In this document: in pieces, positions 1 to 5,520 of the stretch
Layout: each line of letters opens with the position of its first letter
How positions within the stretch are numbered: the stretch's first letter is position 1
Program-made: the position numbers and the translations under genes
NCBI GenBank assembly: GCA_937888925.1
Contig: CALARM010000384.1
Location: 1 to 5,851 of the forward strand
Source: an uncultured Synergistia bacterium
Lineage (GTDB): Bacteria; Eremiobacterota; SpSt-956; JAKJGF01
DNA length: 5,851 bases
Reading direction: 5' to 3'
Notes under the pieces: generated by a model
The model's input: only the letters and a program-made list of their open reading frames with translations
Database searches by the model: none
Told to the model about the DNA's origin: nothing

Positions 1-266
1 TGAAAATTAAAGTCGAAAAACCGACAGAAGAACAGATTAAATCTCTTGGTATCGAGAACTGGAGTCCCTGGGAATGTGAACCGTCCAGCTTTGACTGGCA
101 ATACCCTGACAATGAAACTGCCTATGTATTCGAAGGTCATGTCATAGTCAGAACCGAAGATGGTGAAACAGAGATTAATGGAGGCGATCTTGTCCATTTC
201 CCGAAAGGTATGAAATGCACGTGGACTGTAAAGGAAAAAATCAGAAAGGTTTATACCTTTAAATAA
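1..266 (+). CDS. Small single-domain cupin protein (cupin_3/DUF861-like), 5' edge of window
   Basis: The window opens with TG, apparently the last two bases of an ATG just outside it. From there the frame runs uninterrupted to TAA at 264-266 and encodes 88 residues. The protein is a minimal cupin barrel: a W-P-W-E-C-like stretch near residue 20, then NETAYVFEGHVIV (first cupin motif), then GDLVHFPKGMKCTW (second cupin motif), ending in RKVYTF. From memory, this layout and length match the roughly 89-residue Thermotoga TM1112-type cupins and the cupin_3 family, which also includes ureidoglycine aminohydrolase domains. The usual HxH metal ligands of motif 1 are absent, and so is the motif 2 histidine, where K-C-T-W follows P-K-G-M. 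Classical metal-dependent cupin chemistry is therefore unlikely. No substrate can be assigned. It is probably cytoplasmic, as no signal peptide is seen. The family assignment is confident; the function is unknown. Confidence 0.85.
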   Translation, partial: KIKVEKPTEEQIKSLGIENWSPWECEPSSFDWQYPDNETAYVFEGHVIVRTEDGETEINGGDLVHFPKGMKCTWTVKEKIRKVYTFK

Positions 267-309
267 GGGTTTGTTTACAATTCTCTAAAGGCTGTGAACA
301 TATTCATTA

Positions 310-1425
310 ATGAGAAAAAATAGTAAAGCAAATTCAAAAAATGAAGTAATTACTTTAAACAGAGAAAACTTTATATGGCTTATAAGTGATATATATAACT
401 CATTGGATCTAAAAATTCTTAAAGACAGAATAGGCCTGTTAAAGGATTTTGTAGATTTTCCGGAACGGTTTGATAATCATATTCTGCACAGTACAACAGG
501 AGAAACTGTATCGTTTCGCAAAGATCTGTTGAGTTCTGATCTTCATCAGATTCTGCAAACTATTACTCTTGAAAGGGCAAAATATTATCTTAAAAGATTA
601 TATGTATCGGCAGAAAAGACAAAAACAAAAAAAATAAATGATATAAATCTGTACAGATGGAAAGAATATGATGAAATTATTACGGACAGCCTCTGGATTG
701 TAGATAAAAGAGACAGATCAGGAGAACATCTGGGCTGGTACTGGGGCAATTTTATACCTCAAATTCCTCACCAGATGCTCATCAGGTATACAAAAAAAAA
801 TGACTGGGTTCTTGACGGATTTCTGGGAAGCGGAACAACACTGGTGGAATGTCTGAGGCTTGGAAGAAACGGTATAGGTATAGAGTTAAATAATCATATA
901 GCAGAACAGGCAAAAGAACTGATAGAGAGAGAAGATAATAAATATAATATAATAACTGAAGTGATAACAGATGATAACAGGACGGCAGACATTAAACCGG
1001 TAATGGATAGATATGGCATAAAATCTGTTCAGCTTATTATTATGCATCCTCCCTATCATGACATAATAAAATTTTCCAGTGATAAAAGAGATCTGTCCTG
1101 TGCCAGAAACACAAAAAAATTCCTCAAAATGTTCGGTTCTGCCGTTCAGAATTTAACACCTTTTCTGGAATATGATCGTTATCTGGCCATTGTCATAGGT
1201 GACAAATATGCCGGTAAAGAATGGGTTCCCCTGGGTTTTTACTGCATGGAAGAAGTATTAAAAAGGGGATATTTATTGAAGAGCATCATAGTAAAGAATT
1301 TTGAACAAACAAGAGGTAAAAGAAATCAGAAAGAACTCTGGAGATACAGAGCTTTAGCCGGCGGATTTTATGTTTTTAAACACGAATATATTATGATTTT
1401 CAAAAAAATATCCGAAGAGGAATAA
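310..1425 (+). CDS. Stand-alone amino-methylating DNA methyltransferase (N6-adenine or N4-cytosine)
   Basis: This 371-residue protein is predicted to transfer a methyl group from SAM to an exocyclic amino group in DNA. The SAM-binding motif I is DGFLGSGTT at residues 169-177, followed by the acidic strand end GIELN (E192). The catalytic motif IV is HPPYHD at 246-251. The stretch before motif I, with GWYWGNFIPQIPHQM around 142-156, looks like motif X, so the order is X-I-IV rather than the IV-then-I order of beta-class enzymes. About 110 helical N-terminal residues of unknown role come first. Motif IV has H where D, N or S is usual, and motif I has DG where DP is usual. No restriction endonuclease or specificity gene is next to it, so it looks like an orphan enzyme, although its neighbours outside the window are unseen. 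The ATG at 310 lacks a convincing Shine-Dalgarno; the nearest purine run, AAAGG at 287-291, is 18 bases upstream. It lies 43 bases after the cupin and may be co-transcribed with it. The target base and site cannot be read from sequence. Confidence 0.88.
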   Translation: MRKNSKANSKNEVITLNRENFIWLISDIYNSLDLKILKDRIGLLKDFVDFPERFDNHILHSTTGETVSFRKDLLSSDLHQILQTITLERAKYYLKRLYVSAEKTKTKKINDINLYRWKEYDEIITDSLWIVDKRDRSGEHLGWYWGNFIPQIPHQMLIRYTKKNDWVLDGFLGSGTTLVECLRLGRNGIGIELNNHIAEQAKELIEREDNKYNIITEVITDDNRTADIKPVMDRYGIKSVQLIIMHPPYHDIIKFSSDKRDLSCARNTKKFLKMFGSAVQNLTPFLEYDRYLAIVIGDKYAGKEWVPLGFYCMEEVLKRGYLLKSIIVKNFEQTRGKRNQKELWRYRALAGGFYVFKHEYIMIFKKISEEE

Positions 1426-1480
1426 AATTTTTAGATAAATTGCTTATACCCGGTAAATATCCATTATATTTAAAAATAAA

Positions 1481-1503
1481 AAAAAGAATTCTGAATTTTT
1501 TTT
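1481..1503 (+). terminator. Weak A/U-rich hairpin with U run, possible terminator of the methyltransferase
   Basis: AAAAAGAATT at 1481-1490 can pair with AATTTTTTTT at 1494-1503 across a CTG loop. This gives ten base pairs, one of them G-U, and ends in an eight-base U run. The position, 56 bases after the methyltransferase stop and just before a new promoter, suits a terminator. The stem has no G-C pair, so it would be weak. The same bases could equally act as an A/T-rich UP-like element for the promoter downstream. Confidence 0.35.
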
Positions 1504-1514
1504 CACAAAAAGTC

Positions 1515-1544
1515 TTTACGAAGGAAAAATATAAGTGATATAAT
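1515..1544 (+). promoter_or_regulatory. Sigma70-type extended -10 promoter for the pilin operon
   Basis: A -35-like TTTACG at 1515-1520 and a perfect TATAAT at 1539-1544 are separated by 18 bases. The -10 box is preceded by TG at 1536-1537, one base before it, which makes it an extended -10. A transcript starting near 1551 would carry a leader of about 40 bases before the GTG start at 1591. This is the best promoter in the window and suggests that the three pilin genes form their own transcription unit using the housekeeping sigma factor. No operator dyad is obvious around it. Confidence 0.7.
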
Positions 1545-1576
1545 TATAAAAACAGGATCATAGCACCAATCTGATT

Positions 1577-1583
1577 TAAGGAG
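1577..1583 (+). promoter_or_regulatory. Shine-Dalgarno fixing the GTG start of the first pilin gene
   Basis: TAAGGAG lies seven bases upstream of GTG at 1591. That is a near-ideal spacing and supports GTG as the real start. The resulting six-residue leader before the prepilin peptidase site is of typical length. Confidence 0.8.
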
Positions 1584-1590
1584 AGAAACT

Positions 1591-2067
1591 GTGTTATTAA
1601 AAAAGGGATTTTCTTTTATTGAATTACTGCTTGCTGTTATACTTCTTGGCGTCATCATTGTAACAATTCTCGGTGTATTTGTTCATGGTCTTCATGCTAT
1701 AAAAAAAAGTCGTTATCGTGTAATAGCAGTTAATATTGCCAATAAAAAATGTTCCGAGTTGCGGTATCTGTTTCTGAATAACGGCGACCCTATTGCTGCA
1801 GATACTATTAAAAATAATATATACGGAACAGACAGTGTCGACAATGATTTTACATGGTACAGCGGTAATGTAGAGATCAGAGGAAAAGAAACAGCAGATA
1901 ATATACCTTACAATTTCATAATAAACATATCACAGGAAGGTTCAACAGATACAAAAGGCGTGATATTGCTGTTAAAAAAAATAGATATTGAATTAAACTG
2001 GAAAGAAGTGGAAGGAACCCGTAATGTTAAAATATCGACTTATCTATCAAGACCGCCTGTATTGTAG
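1591..2067 (+). CDS. PilV/GspI-like minor prepilin
   Basis: This 158-residue protein starts with a textbook type IV prepilin leader: MLLKKG, cleavage predicted after G6, then mature FSFIELLLAVILLGV with the conserved glutamate at mature position +5 (E11). The hydrophobic helix covers roughly residues 7-32. It would anchor the protein in the inner membrane before prepilin peptidase cleavage and methylation, and pack it in the filament afterwards. The ANKKCSELR segment following the helix and the C-terminal ELNWKEVEGTR then ISTYLSRP resemble the conserved end of PilV/GspI-type minor pilins, where a tryptophan strand precedes a T-Y-L strand. It is the first gene of a three-gene operon, begins with GTG, and its last 44 bases overlap the next gene. 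By analogy with GspI it probably nucleates the tip complex with the next two products. PilV and GspI cannot be separated by sequence alone, so I give no symbol. Confidence 0.85.
   Translation: MLLKKGFSFIELLLAVILLGVIIVTILGVFVHGLHAIKKSRYRVIAVNIANKKCSELRYLFLNNGDPIAADTIKNNIYGTDSVDNDFTWYSGNVEIRGKETADNIPYNFIINISQEGSTDTKGVILLLKKIDIELNWKEVEGTRNVKISTYLSRPPVL
2012..2016 (+). promoter_or_regulatory. Shine-Dalgarno inside the first pilin gene, supporting the overlapping start at 2024
   Basis: AAGGA, within the purine run GTGGAAGGAA at 2008-2017, sits seven bases before ATG 2024 while still inside the upstream reading frame. This supports a true 44-base gene overlap rather than a later start. No ATG, GTG or TTG occurs in this frame between 2024 and the leader cleavage site. 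Confidence 0.6.
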
Positions 2068-2725
2068 CTTTCCCGGAAATATTTCGTGGTCACGGAAAGG
2101 ATACAATCTACTGGAACTTACTATATGTATAGTAATATTTTTCTTATTTATGACAGGTATTTACACCAGTTTTGACGTGGGACTTAAAAGCTGGCAGATA
2201 GGCAATACAAGATCAGAACTCCAGCAGAGTGCAGAAGTCGCTATGAAAAGATTGATGTCTGAGCTTATTATAAGCACTCCTGTATCAATGCAGATGGTAC
2301 CTGATAAATACATAGCCTTCGAATCGGCAGTTAACCCGGTAGAGGCAAAATTTGAAAGAGATGAATCTGACCTGGGAGTACCTCTCTGGCAGAATCATAT
2401 TATCTACTATGTATTACCGGAAGATAGTGACAGCACTAAATACATTCTTTACAGGAATTTTCAGACAAGAACTCCAGGGCCTACTCCTCAGAAACTTCTT
2501 AACCCGGAACTTATGTGTCTTTCGAAAGGAAATATTAACATTAAAGTTCTGGCGAGAAATTTAAGTGGTGTTAATTTTGAAAGAAGCGGTAATGTTATAA
2601 ATATAACATTTAAATACAGGAAAAGAATTTCTACAAATGCCAGTGTGGCTTTTTCTTCCGGAGGTGATAAGAACAAAGGAATTGAAGAACTTGAAATAAA
2701 AAACTCTGTTGAACCAAGAAATTAA
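2024..2725 (+). CDS. PilW/GspJ-like minor prepilin with long leader
   Basis: This 233-residue protein has a prepilin site SRKG-YNLLELT: predicted cleavage after G26, mature glutamate +5 at E31, and a hydrophobic helix at about 27-47. The amphipathic segment after it, RSELQQSAEVAMKRLMSEL at 63-81, is typical of the PilW/GspJ/ComGF group of minor pilins. The rest is a soluble, probably beta-rich pilin head with no catalytic motif. The leader of 26 residues is much longer than the 5-10 seen in its two neighbours. The ATG at 2024 has a good Shine-Dalgarno, and the only in-frame near-cognate codon closer to the site is ATT at 2081, so I keep 2024. Translation is probably coupled to the upstream gene through the 44-base overlap. 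Its predicted role is an inner-membrane then tip-complex subunit, partnering the products on either side. Confidence 0.83.
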   Translation: MLKYRLIYQDRLYCSFPGNISWSRKGYNLLELTICIVIFFLFMTGIYTSFDVGLKSWQIGNTRSELQQSAEVAMKRLMSELIISTPVSMQMVPDKYIAFESAVNPVEAKFERDESDLGVPLWQNHIIYYVLPEDSDSTKYILYRNFQTRTPGPTPQKLLNPELMCLSKGNINIKVLARNLSGVNFERSGNVINITFKYRKRISTNASVAFSSGGDKNKGIEELEIKNSVEPRN

Positions 2726-2726
2726 G

Positions 2727-2734
2727 AAAGGCGG
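2727..2734 (+). promoter_or_regulatory. Shine-Dalgarno choosing ATG 2743 over GTG 2734
   Basis: AAAGGCGG, one mismatch from an AAAGGAGG-type site, ends eight bases before ATG 2743. An in-frame GTG at 2734 would begin on the last base of this site and have no room for its own ribosome-binding site, so ATG 2743 is preferred. Confidence 0.65.
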
Positions 2735-2742
2735 TGCTATTT

Positions 2743-5322
2743 ATGAATATAAAAGAATCTAAAAAAGGAATGGCTCTTATAAGTATTTTACTTCTCACAG
2801 TATTACTTACTATAATGACTGTTTCAATGGTATTTATAAGCACTCAGCATCTCCGTCTTATGGGTAATGTAGAAGGTTACGACATATCCCTTAAAGCGGC
2901 AGAGGCCGGTGCAGAATATGCCCTTGCACAGCTCAATTCAAACCCCTTATGGGGCGATCCGAATACACCGGATGTGAATAAAACCATGAGCAATGGCAGC
3001 AAGTTTTATATTACTTTTAAGCCCGGTAATGACTATTATTCTTATAATAATTTAATGAGTACAACCGCCCATGACCGTACAGGTCTTTTCCAGGGTAAAG
3101 TCCCGGCTTACACGGCTGAAATCATATCCATAGGAGAGTCTCCCGGTAAGCTAAAAAAAATACTCAGAGTAGTTTTTATCAGAGATGACCGTATACCGGC
3201 AAATGTTCTTGCCAAAGGTAAAATTTTCTGCAAATCAGGTAAAATATTCTTTACAGGTGAAGATGCAAATGAAGCGGGATGGGTTTACAGTGACTGGAAT
3301 GATCCGAATAATGACCCGAACGGTTACAGTATCTACAGTGACGAACTTAACACTGACTCTACGGTTAATGCTAAAGGAGGCATCATATCCAGCAGAGGAA
3401 AAATAAAACTGAATATAGCCAGAGACGGGGATGTTTATGTAGACGAAAATACTGCAAAAAAAGTGGAAGGAACAGATATTGACATAGACAGTATGCTAAA
3501 AGAAGCATCTTCTGCAGATAGTACGATAAAAACCCCTTATTCTTACCGCGTAACAACTTTTAATGGAATAAAAAATAATACTGCAATTATGAGAGGCTTT
3601 ATCAATAAAAAATATGGACCTGCAGAAAACCAGCTCTTAACACAATGTTATTCTAAAATAAGACCGGGTGCTCCTGATGATGGAGGGGACTCATGTTATG
3701 TAAGTAAAGGACTGACCGCAGTTTATAATGTCTCAGGAGATCAGGAATCATGGTTCAGTAAGAAAGCAGGGAATGGAACATCATGGAATAAAATATCAGC
3801 CAGTGCCTCAGGGATAGAAGAATACGAAAAATTCAGTGCTGACGAGATTTTAGATGAAGAGGGAAAACATAAAGAATGGGTATGGAAATCAGATGGAACA
3901 GGTACCAGAACTCTTACGAGCGGCGATCTTTCTTTCAGTCTTACAGAAGATAAACTAAATGGCGATAGTTTTTACTGTATTAAAGGAAAAGCAAATACAT
4001 TCGATCAGGAAATAGGACTTGTAAGAATCGGTTCAGGAGGAGTTCCCTGGCCTCCGGAGACAGGGGATGGTATTTATGATATTGTAAAAAACAACGCACT
4101 CTTTGCAGAACCGGGGAAAACAATGGATGGCTTCAGTGTTAATAAAACTGTTTCAGATGATGAAAAACCTGAATATTCAGTCTGTCTTCAGAGTGATGTA
4201 TATGCAGATGTAAAGGCTCCGTCGGAAACGGATTACACTCTTAACTGTAATGATGTTCAGGATAAAGCCTTTTCAATAAAAAGAGAATATTCTATGGATA
4301 ATAATCTTACAGGAGAGATGGTACTGAATACTTCGCTGGATATGAACGGTCACAATCTATATTCAGGAGGTCATACTTCACTTGGTTTGATAGTAGAAAA
4401 CAATAAAAATGAGGGAGGTATGGTTGTATCAGGCGGTAAATTGAATTATCTCTACGGATATGAAGGGGCAAAACTTATAGCAGTCAGTAAAGATGATCTT
4501 TATCTGCCTACATCAAATGAATCAAATAAATATACACTGAAAGGTTATTTATATACTGATAATGACCTTGTTATAGAAGCTATAAACGACAACGACAATT
4601 TAAAAACCACCGGCTCAATTGAAACGGCAGCGGGAGGAAGAGTTATTTCTACAAACTGTCTTATAGAAAGAGATGAACCTCTCACAAATGTAAATAATAC
4701 GGCTTCGAAAGAAGAACTTCAATGTGAAGGGTTACCATTTATTGAAGTAAACAACGGAAGCAGTTTTATGATACCTGACAGAGCAGTTACAATGAATTAT
4801 ACCAATGCATCAGGCACAGAAACAACGGCGATTGATTTAACAGGTTATCAGGTAAGTTATACTGTCGATGCTTCTTCCAACAAAATTTCAATAGAAAAGG
4901 TATACAAATTGCATACCCTTACGTGCACATCGGATCCAAATGAAACTATAGAAATATATGTAGAGCTTCCTTATAACTGTGAAGAAATTAAAGATCCCCT
5001 CGATCCGAATATTTCATACAAAGGAGATAAAGCATTACTGGAAGATATATGTTCGGGCGATCCGAACACTTTAATTACAAATATAGGACAGCTTTTATAT
5101 GATAATTACAGGCATTCGGAAGTTAATCTTACAGGCCAGATTGTAACAAATAATGAAAAAACAGGCAGTCAGGATAATAATGGCGATATGAATATAATAA
5201 TAGATCCGGGACAATGCAGTACATTTAACAGTATAAATGATATAGTGGATATATCGGCTCTGGTAAATGCCAGAAAGGAGAATTTTACAATAAGACGAAT
5301 GTGCTGGGAAATTATAAGATAG
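2743..5322 (+). CDS. Giant PilX/GspK-like minor prepilin, possible tip adhesin
   Basis: Starting at ATG 2743 the protein has 859 residues (862 if GTG 2734 were used). Leader MNIKESKKG is followed by mature MALISILLLTVLLTIMTVSM, a hydrophobic helix at about 10-33, then KAAEAGAEYALAQL near 51-64. This matches the PilX_N/GspK start: cleavage after G9, and serine (S14) instead of glutamate at mature +5, as is known for GspK. The rest is far longer than usual PilX (about 200) or GspK (about 300) proteins. Residues about 154-235 contain glycine-turn strands such as AKGKIFCKSGKIFFTG and NAKGGIISSRGKIKL. A second strand-rich stretch covers about 516-645. Both look like extracellular beta repeats, with no enzyme motif seen. 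Six DPN tripeptides occur, at residues 72, 187, 191, 731, 754 and 773. By analogy with GspK, which caps the pseudopilus with GspI/J, I infer tip placement and surface display. Adhesion is a guess. The TAG stop is formed by the first unit of a repeat array. Confidence 0.82.
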   Translation: MNIKESKKGMALISILLLTVLLTIMTVSMVFISTQHLRLMGNVEGYDISLKAAEAGAEYALAQLNSNPLWGDPNTPDVNKTMSNGSKFYITFKPGNDYYSYNNLMSTTAHDRTGLFQGKVPAYTAEIISIGESPGKLKKILRVVFIRDDRIPANVLAKGKIFCKSGKIFFTGEDANEAGWVYSDWNDPNNDPNGYSIYSDELNTDSTVNAKGGIISSRGKIKLNIARDGDVYVDENTAKKVEGTDIDIDSMLKEASSADSTIKTPYSYRVTTFNGIKNNTAIMRGFINKKYGPAENQLLTQCYSKIRPGAPDDGGDSCYVSKGLTAVYNVSGDQESWFSKKAGNGTSWNKISASASGIEEYEKFSADEILDEEGKHKEWVWKSDGTGTRTLTSGDLSFSLTEDKLNGDSFYCIKGKANTFDQEIGLVRIGSGGVPWPPETGDGIYDIVKNNALFAEPGKTMDGFSVNKTVSDDEKPEYSVCLQSDVYADVKAPSETDYTLNCNDVQDKAFSIKREYSMDNNLTGEMVLNTSLDMNGHNLYSGGHTSLGLIVENNKNEGGMVVSGGKLNYLYGYEGAKLIAVSKDDLYLPTSNESNKYTLKGYLYTDNDLVIEAINDNDNLKTTGSIETAAGGRVISTNCLIERDEPLTNVNNTASKEELQCEGLPFIEVNNGSSFMIPDRAVTMNYTNASGTETTAIDLTGYQVSYTVDASSNKISIEKVYKLHTLTCTSDPNETIEIYVELPYNCEEIKDPLDPNISYKGDKALLEDICSGDPNTLITNIGQLLYDNYRHSEVNLTGQIVTNNEKTGSQDNNGDMNIIIDPGQCSTFNSINDIVDISALVNARKENFTIRRMCWEIIR

Positions 5323-5382
5323 TGAATAGTGAATAGTGAGTAGTGAAAAGTGAAAAGTGAAAAGTGAGTGGTGAGTCGTGGA
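5320..5382. repeat. Tandem heptamer array (TAGTGAA-type), about nine units
   Basis: Nine consecutive 7-base units read TAGTGAA, TAGTGAA, TAGTGAG, TAGTGAA, AAGTGAA, AAGTGAA, AAGTGAG, TGGTGAG and TCGTGGA, decaying towards the 3' end. The core GTGA is kept in the first eight units. The first unit supplies the TAG stop of the large pilin gene. Because 7 is not a multiple of 3, TAG and TGA stops recur across the + strand frames. Short intergenic heptamer arrays of this general kind are known in many bacterial genomes. They are not CRISPRs and encode nothing on this strand. Confidence 0.9.
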
Positions 5383-5420
5383 ACTATTACCACTCACTAT
5401 TTATTATTTATTGTATTTTA
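5363..5420 (+). terminator. Hairpin built partly from the heptamers, probable pilin-operon terminator
   Basis: AGTGAGTGGT at 5363-5372 is perfectly complementary to ACCACTCACT at 5389-5398, a ten-pair stem with a 16-base loop. A shorter alternative pairs GTGG 5378-5381 with CCAC 5390-5393. The 3' flank is A/T-rich and U-heavy (ATTTATTATTTATTG, then TTTTA at 5416-5420), though it has no unbroken U run, so termination efficiency is uncertain. The position, just after the last pilin gene, suits an operon end. The left arm is part of the repeat array. Confidence 0.55.
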
Positions 5421-5438
5421 TAGGAATCCTTATATAAA
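5411..5438 (+). promoter_or_regulatory. Possible sigma70-type promoter of the decarboxylase
   Basis: TTGTAT at 5411-5416 and TATAAA at 5433-5438 are separated by 16 bases. This would give a leader of roughly 75 bases that includes the GC-rich islet at 5480-5500. The region is A/T-rich, so chance matches are likely and the call is weak. Confidence 0.35.
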
Positions 5439-5479
5439 TATTGAATCTTAGTGGGAGTTTAAAATAGTCTAAAACTTAA

Positions 5480-5500
5480 CGGGCATGTGCCGGCCCGGGG
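5480..5500. promoter_or_regulatory. GC-rich islet with hairpin and dyad upstream of the decarboxylase
   Basis: Eighteen of these 21 bases are G or C, in sharp contrast to the A/T-rich surroundings. CGGGC at 5480-5484 pairs with GCCCG at 5493-5497 over an eight-base loop. An overlapping short dyad, GGCA-TG-TGCC, lies at 5482-5491. The element ends six bases before the Shine-Dalgarno. It could be a 5' leader hairpin or a protein-binding site. I recognise no known riboswitch or operator, so its function is unassigned. Confidence 0.4.
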
Positions 5501-5506
5501 ATTATA

Positions 5507-5513
5507 AAAGGAG
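5507..5513 (+). promoter_or_regulatory. Shine-Dalgarno of the decarboxylase
   Basis: AAAGGAG is placed seven bases before ATG 5521. It supports that start over the in-frame ATG at 5542 (M8), which has no comparable site. Confidence 0.75.
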
Positions 5514-5520
5514 AATTATT

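Larger units (their letters stand above)
1426..1590. other. Intergenic region between methyltransferase and pilin operon
   Basis: This very AT-rich 165-base gap holds a weak A/U hairpin that could end methyltransferase transcription (1481-1503), then a good promoter (1515-1544) and the Shine-Dalgarno of the first pilin gene (1577-1583). A short dyad, TACC-C-GGTA at 1446-1454, has no assigned role. I see no small gene here. Confidence 0.7.

Noticed and set aside
245..260. Perfect six-pair inverted repeat AAAGGT-TTAT-ACCTTT at the end of the cupin
   Set aside because: It lies inside coding sequence and is not followed by a U run, so I do not call it a terminator.
2352..2843. Short open frames on both strands inside the second pilin gene and the start of the third
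   Set aside because: They are out of frame with convincing pilin genes, and I recognise no domain in them.
3185..3406. Plus-strand frame within the giant pilin gene
   Set aside because: It is a shadow of the uninterrupted long frame with low-complexity composition.
2006..3473. A 13-base match, AAGTGGAAGGAAC, at 2006-2018 and 3461-3473
   Set aside because: Both copies encode a V-E-G-T stretch in unrelated protein contexts. The second has no start codon suitably placed after it, so chance is the simplest explanation.
5095..5397. Two overlapping open frames on the minus strand rich in S-L-F-T-F-H-like peptides
   Set aside because: They are translations of the heptamer array followed by antisense of the pilin gene. 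The peptide pattern is the direct product of the 7-base repeat, and neither frame has a family signature.
5320..5398. Possible CRISPR array
   Set aside because: Units are only seven bases and directly adjacent, with no spacers, and no cas gene is present.
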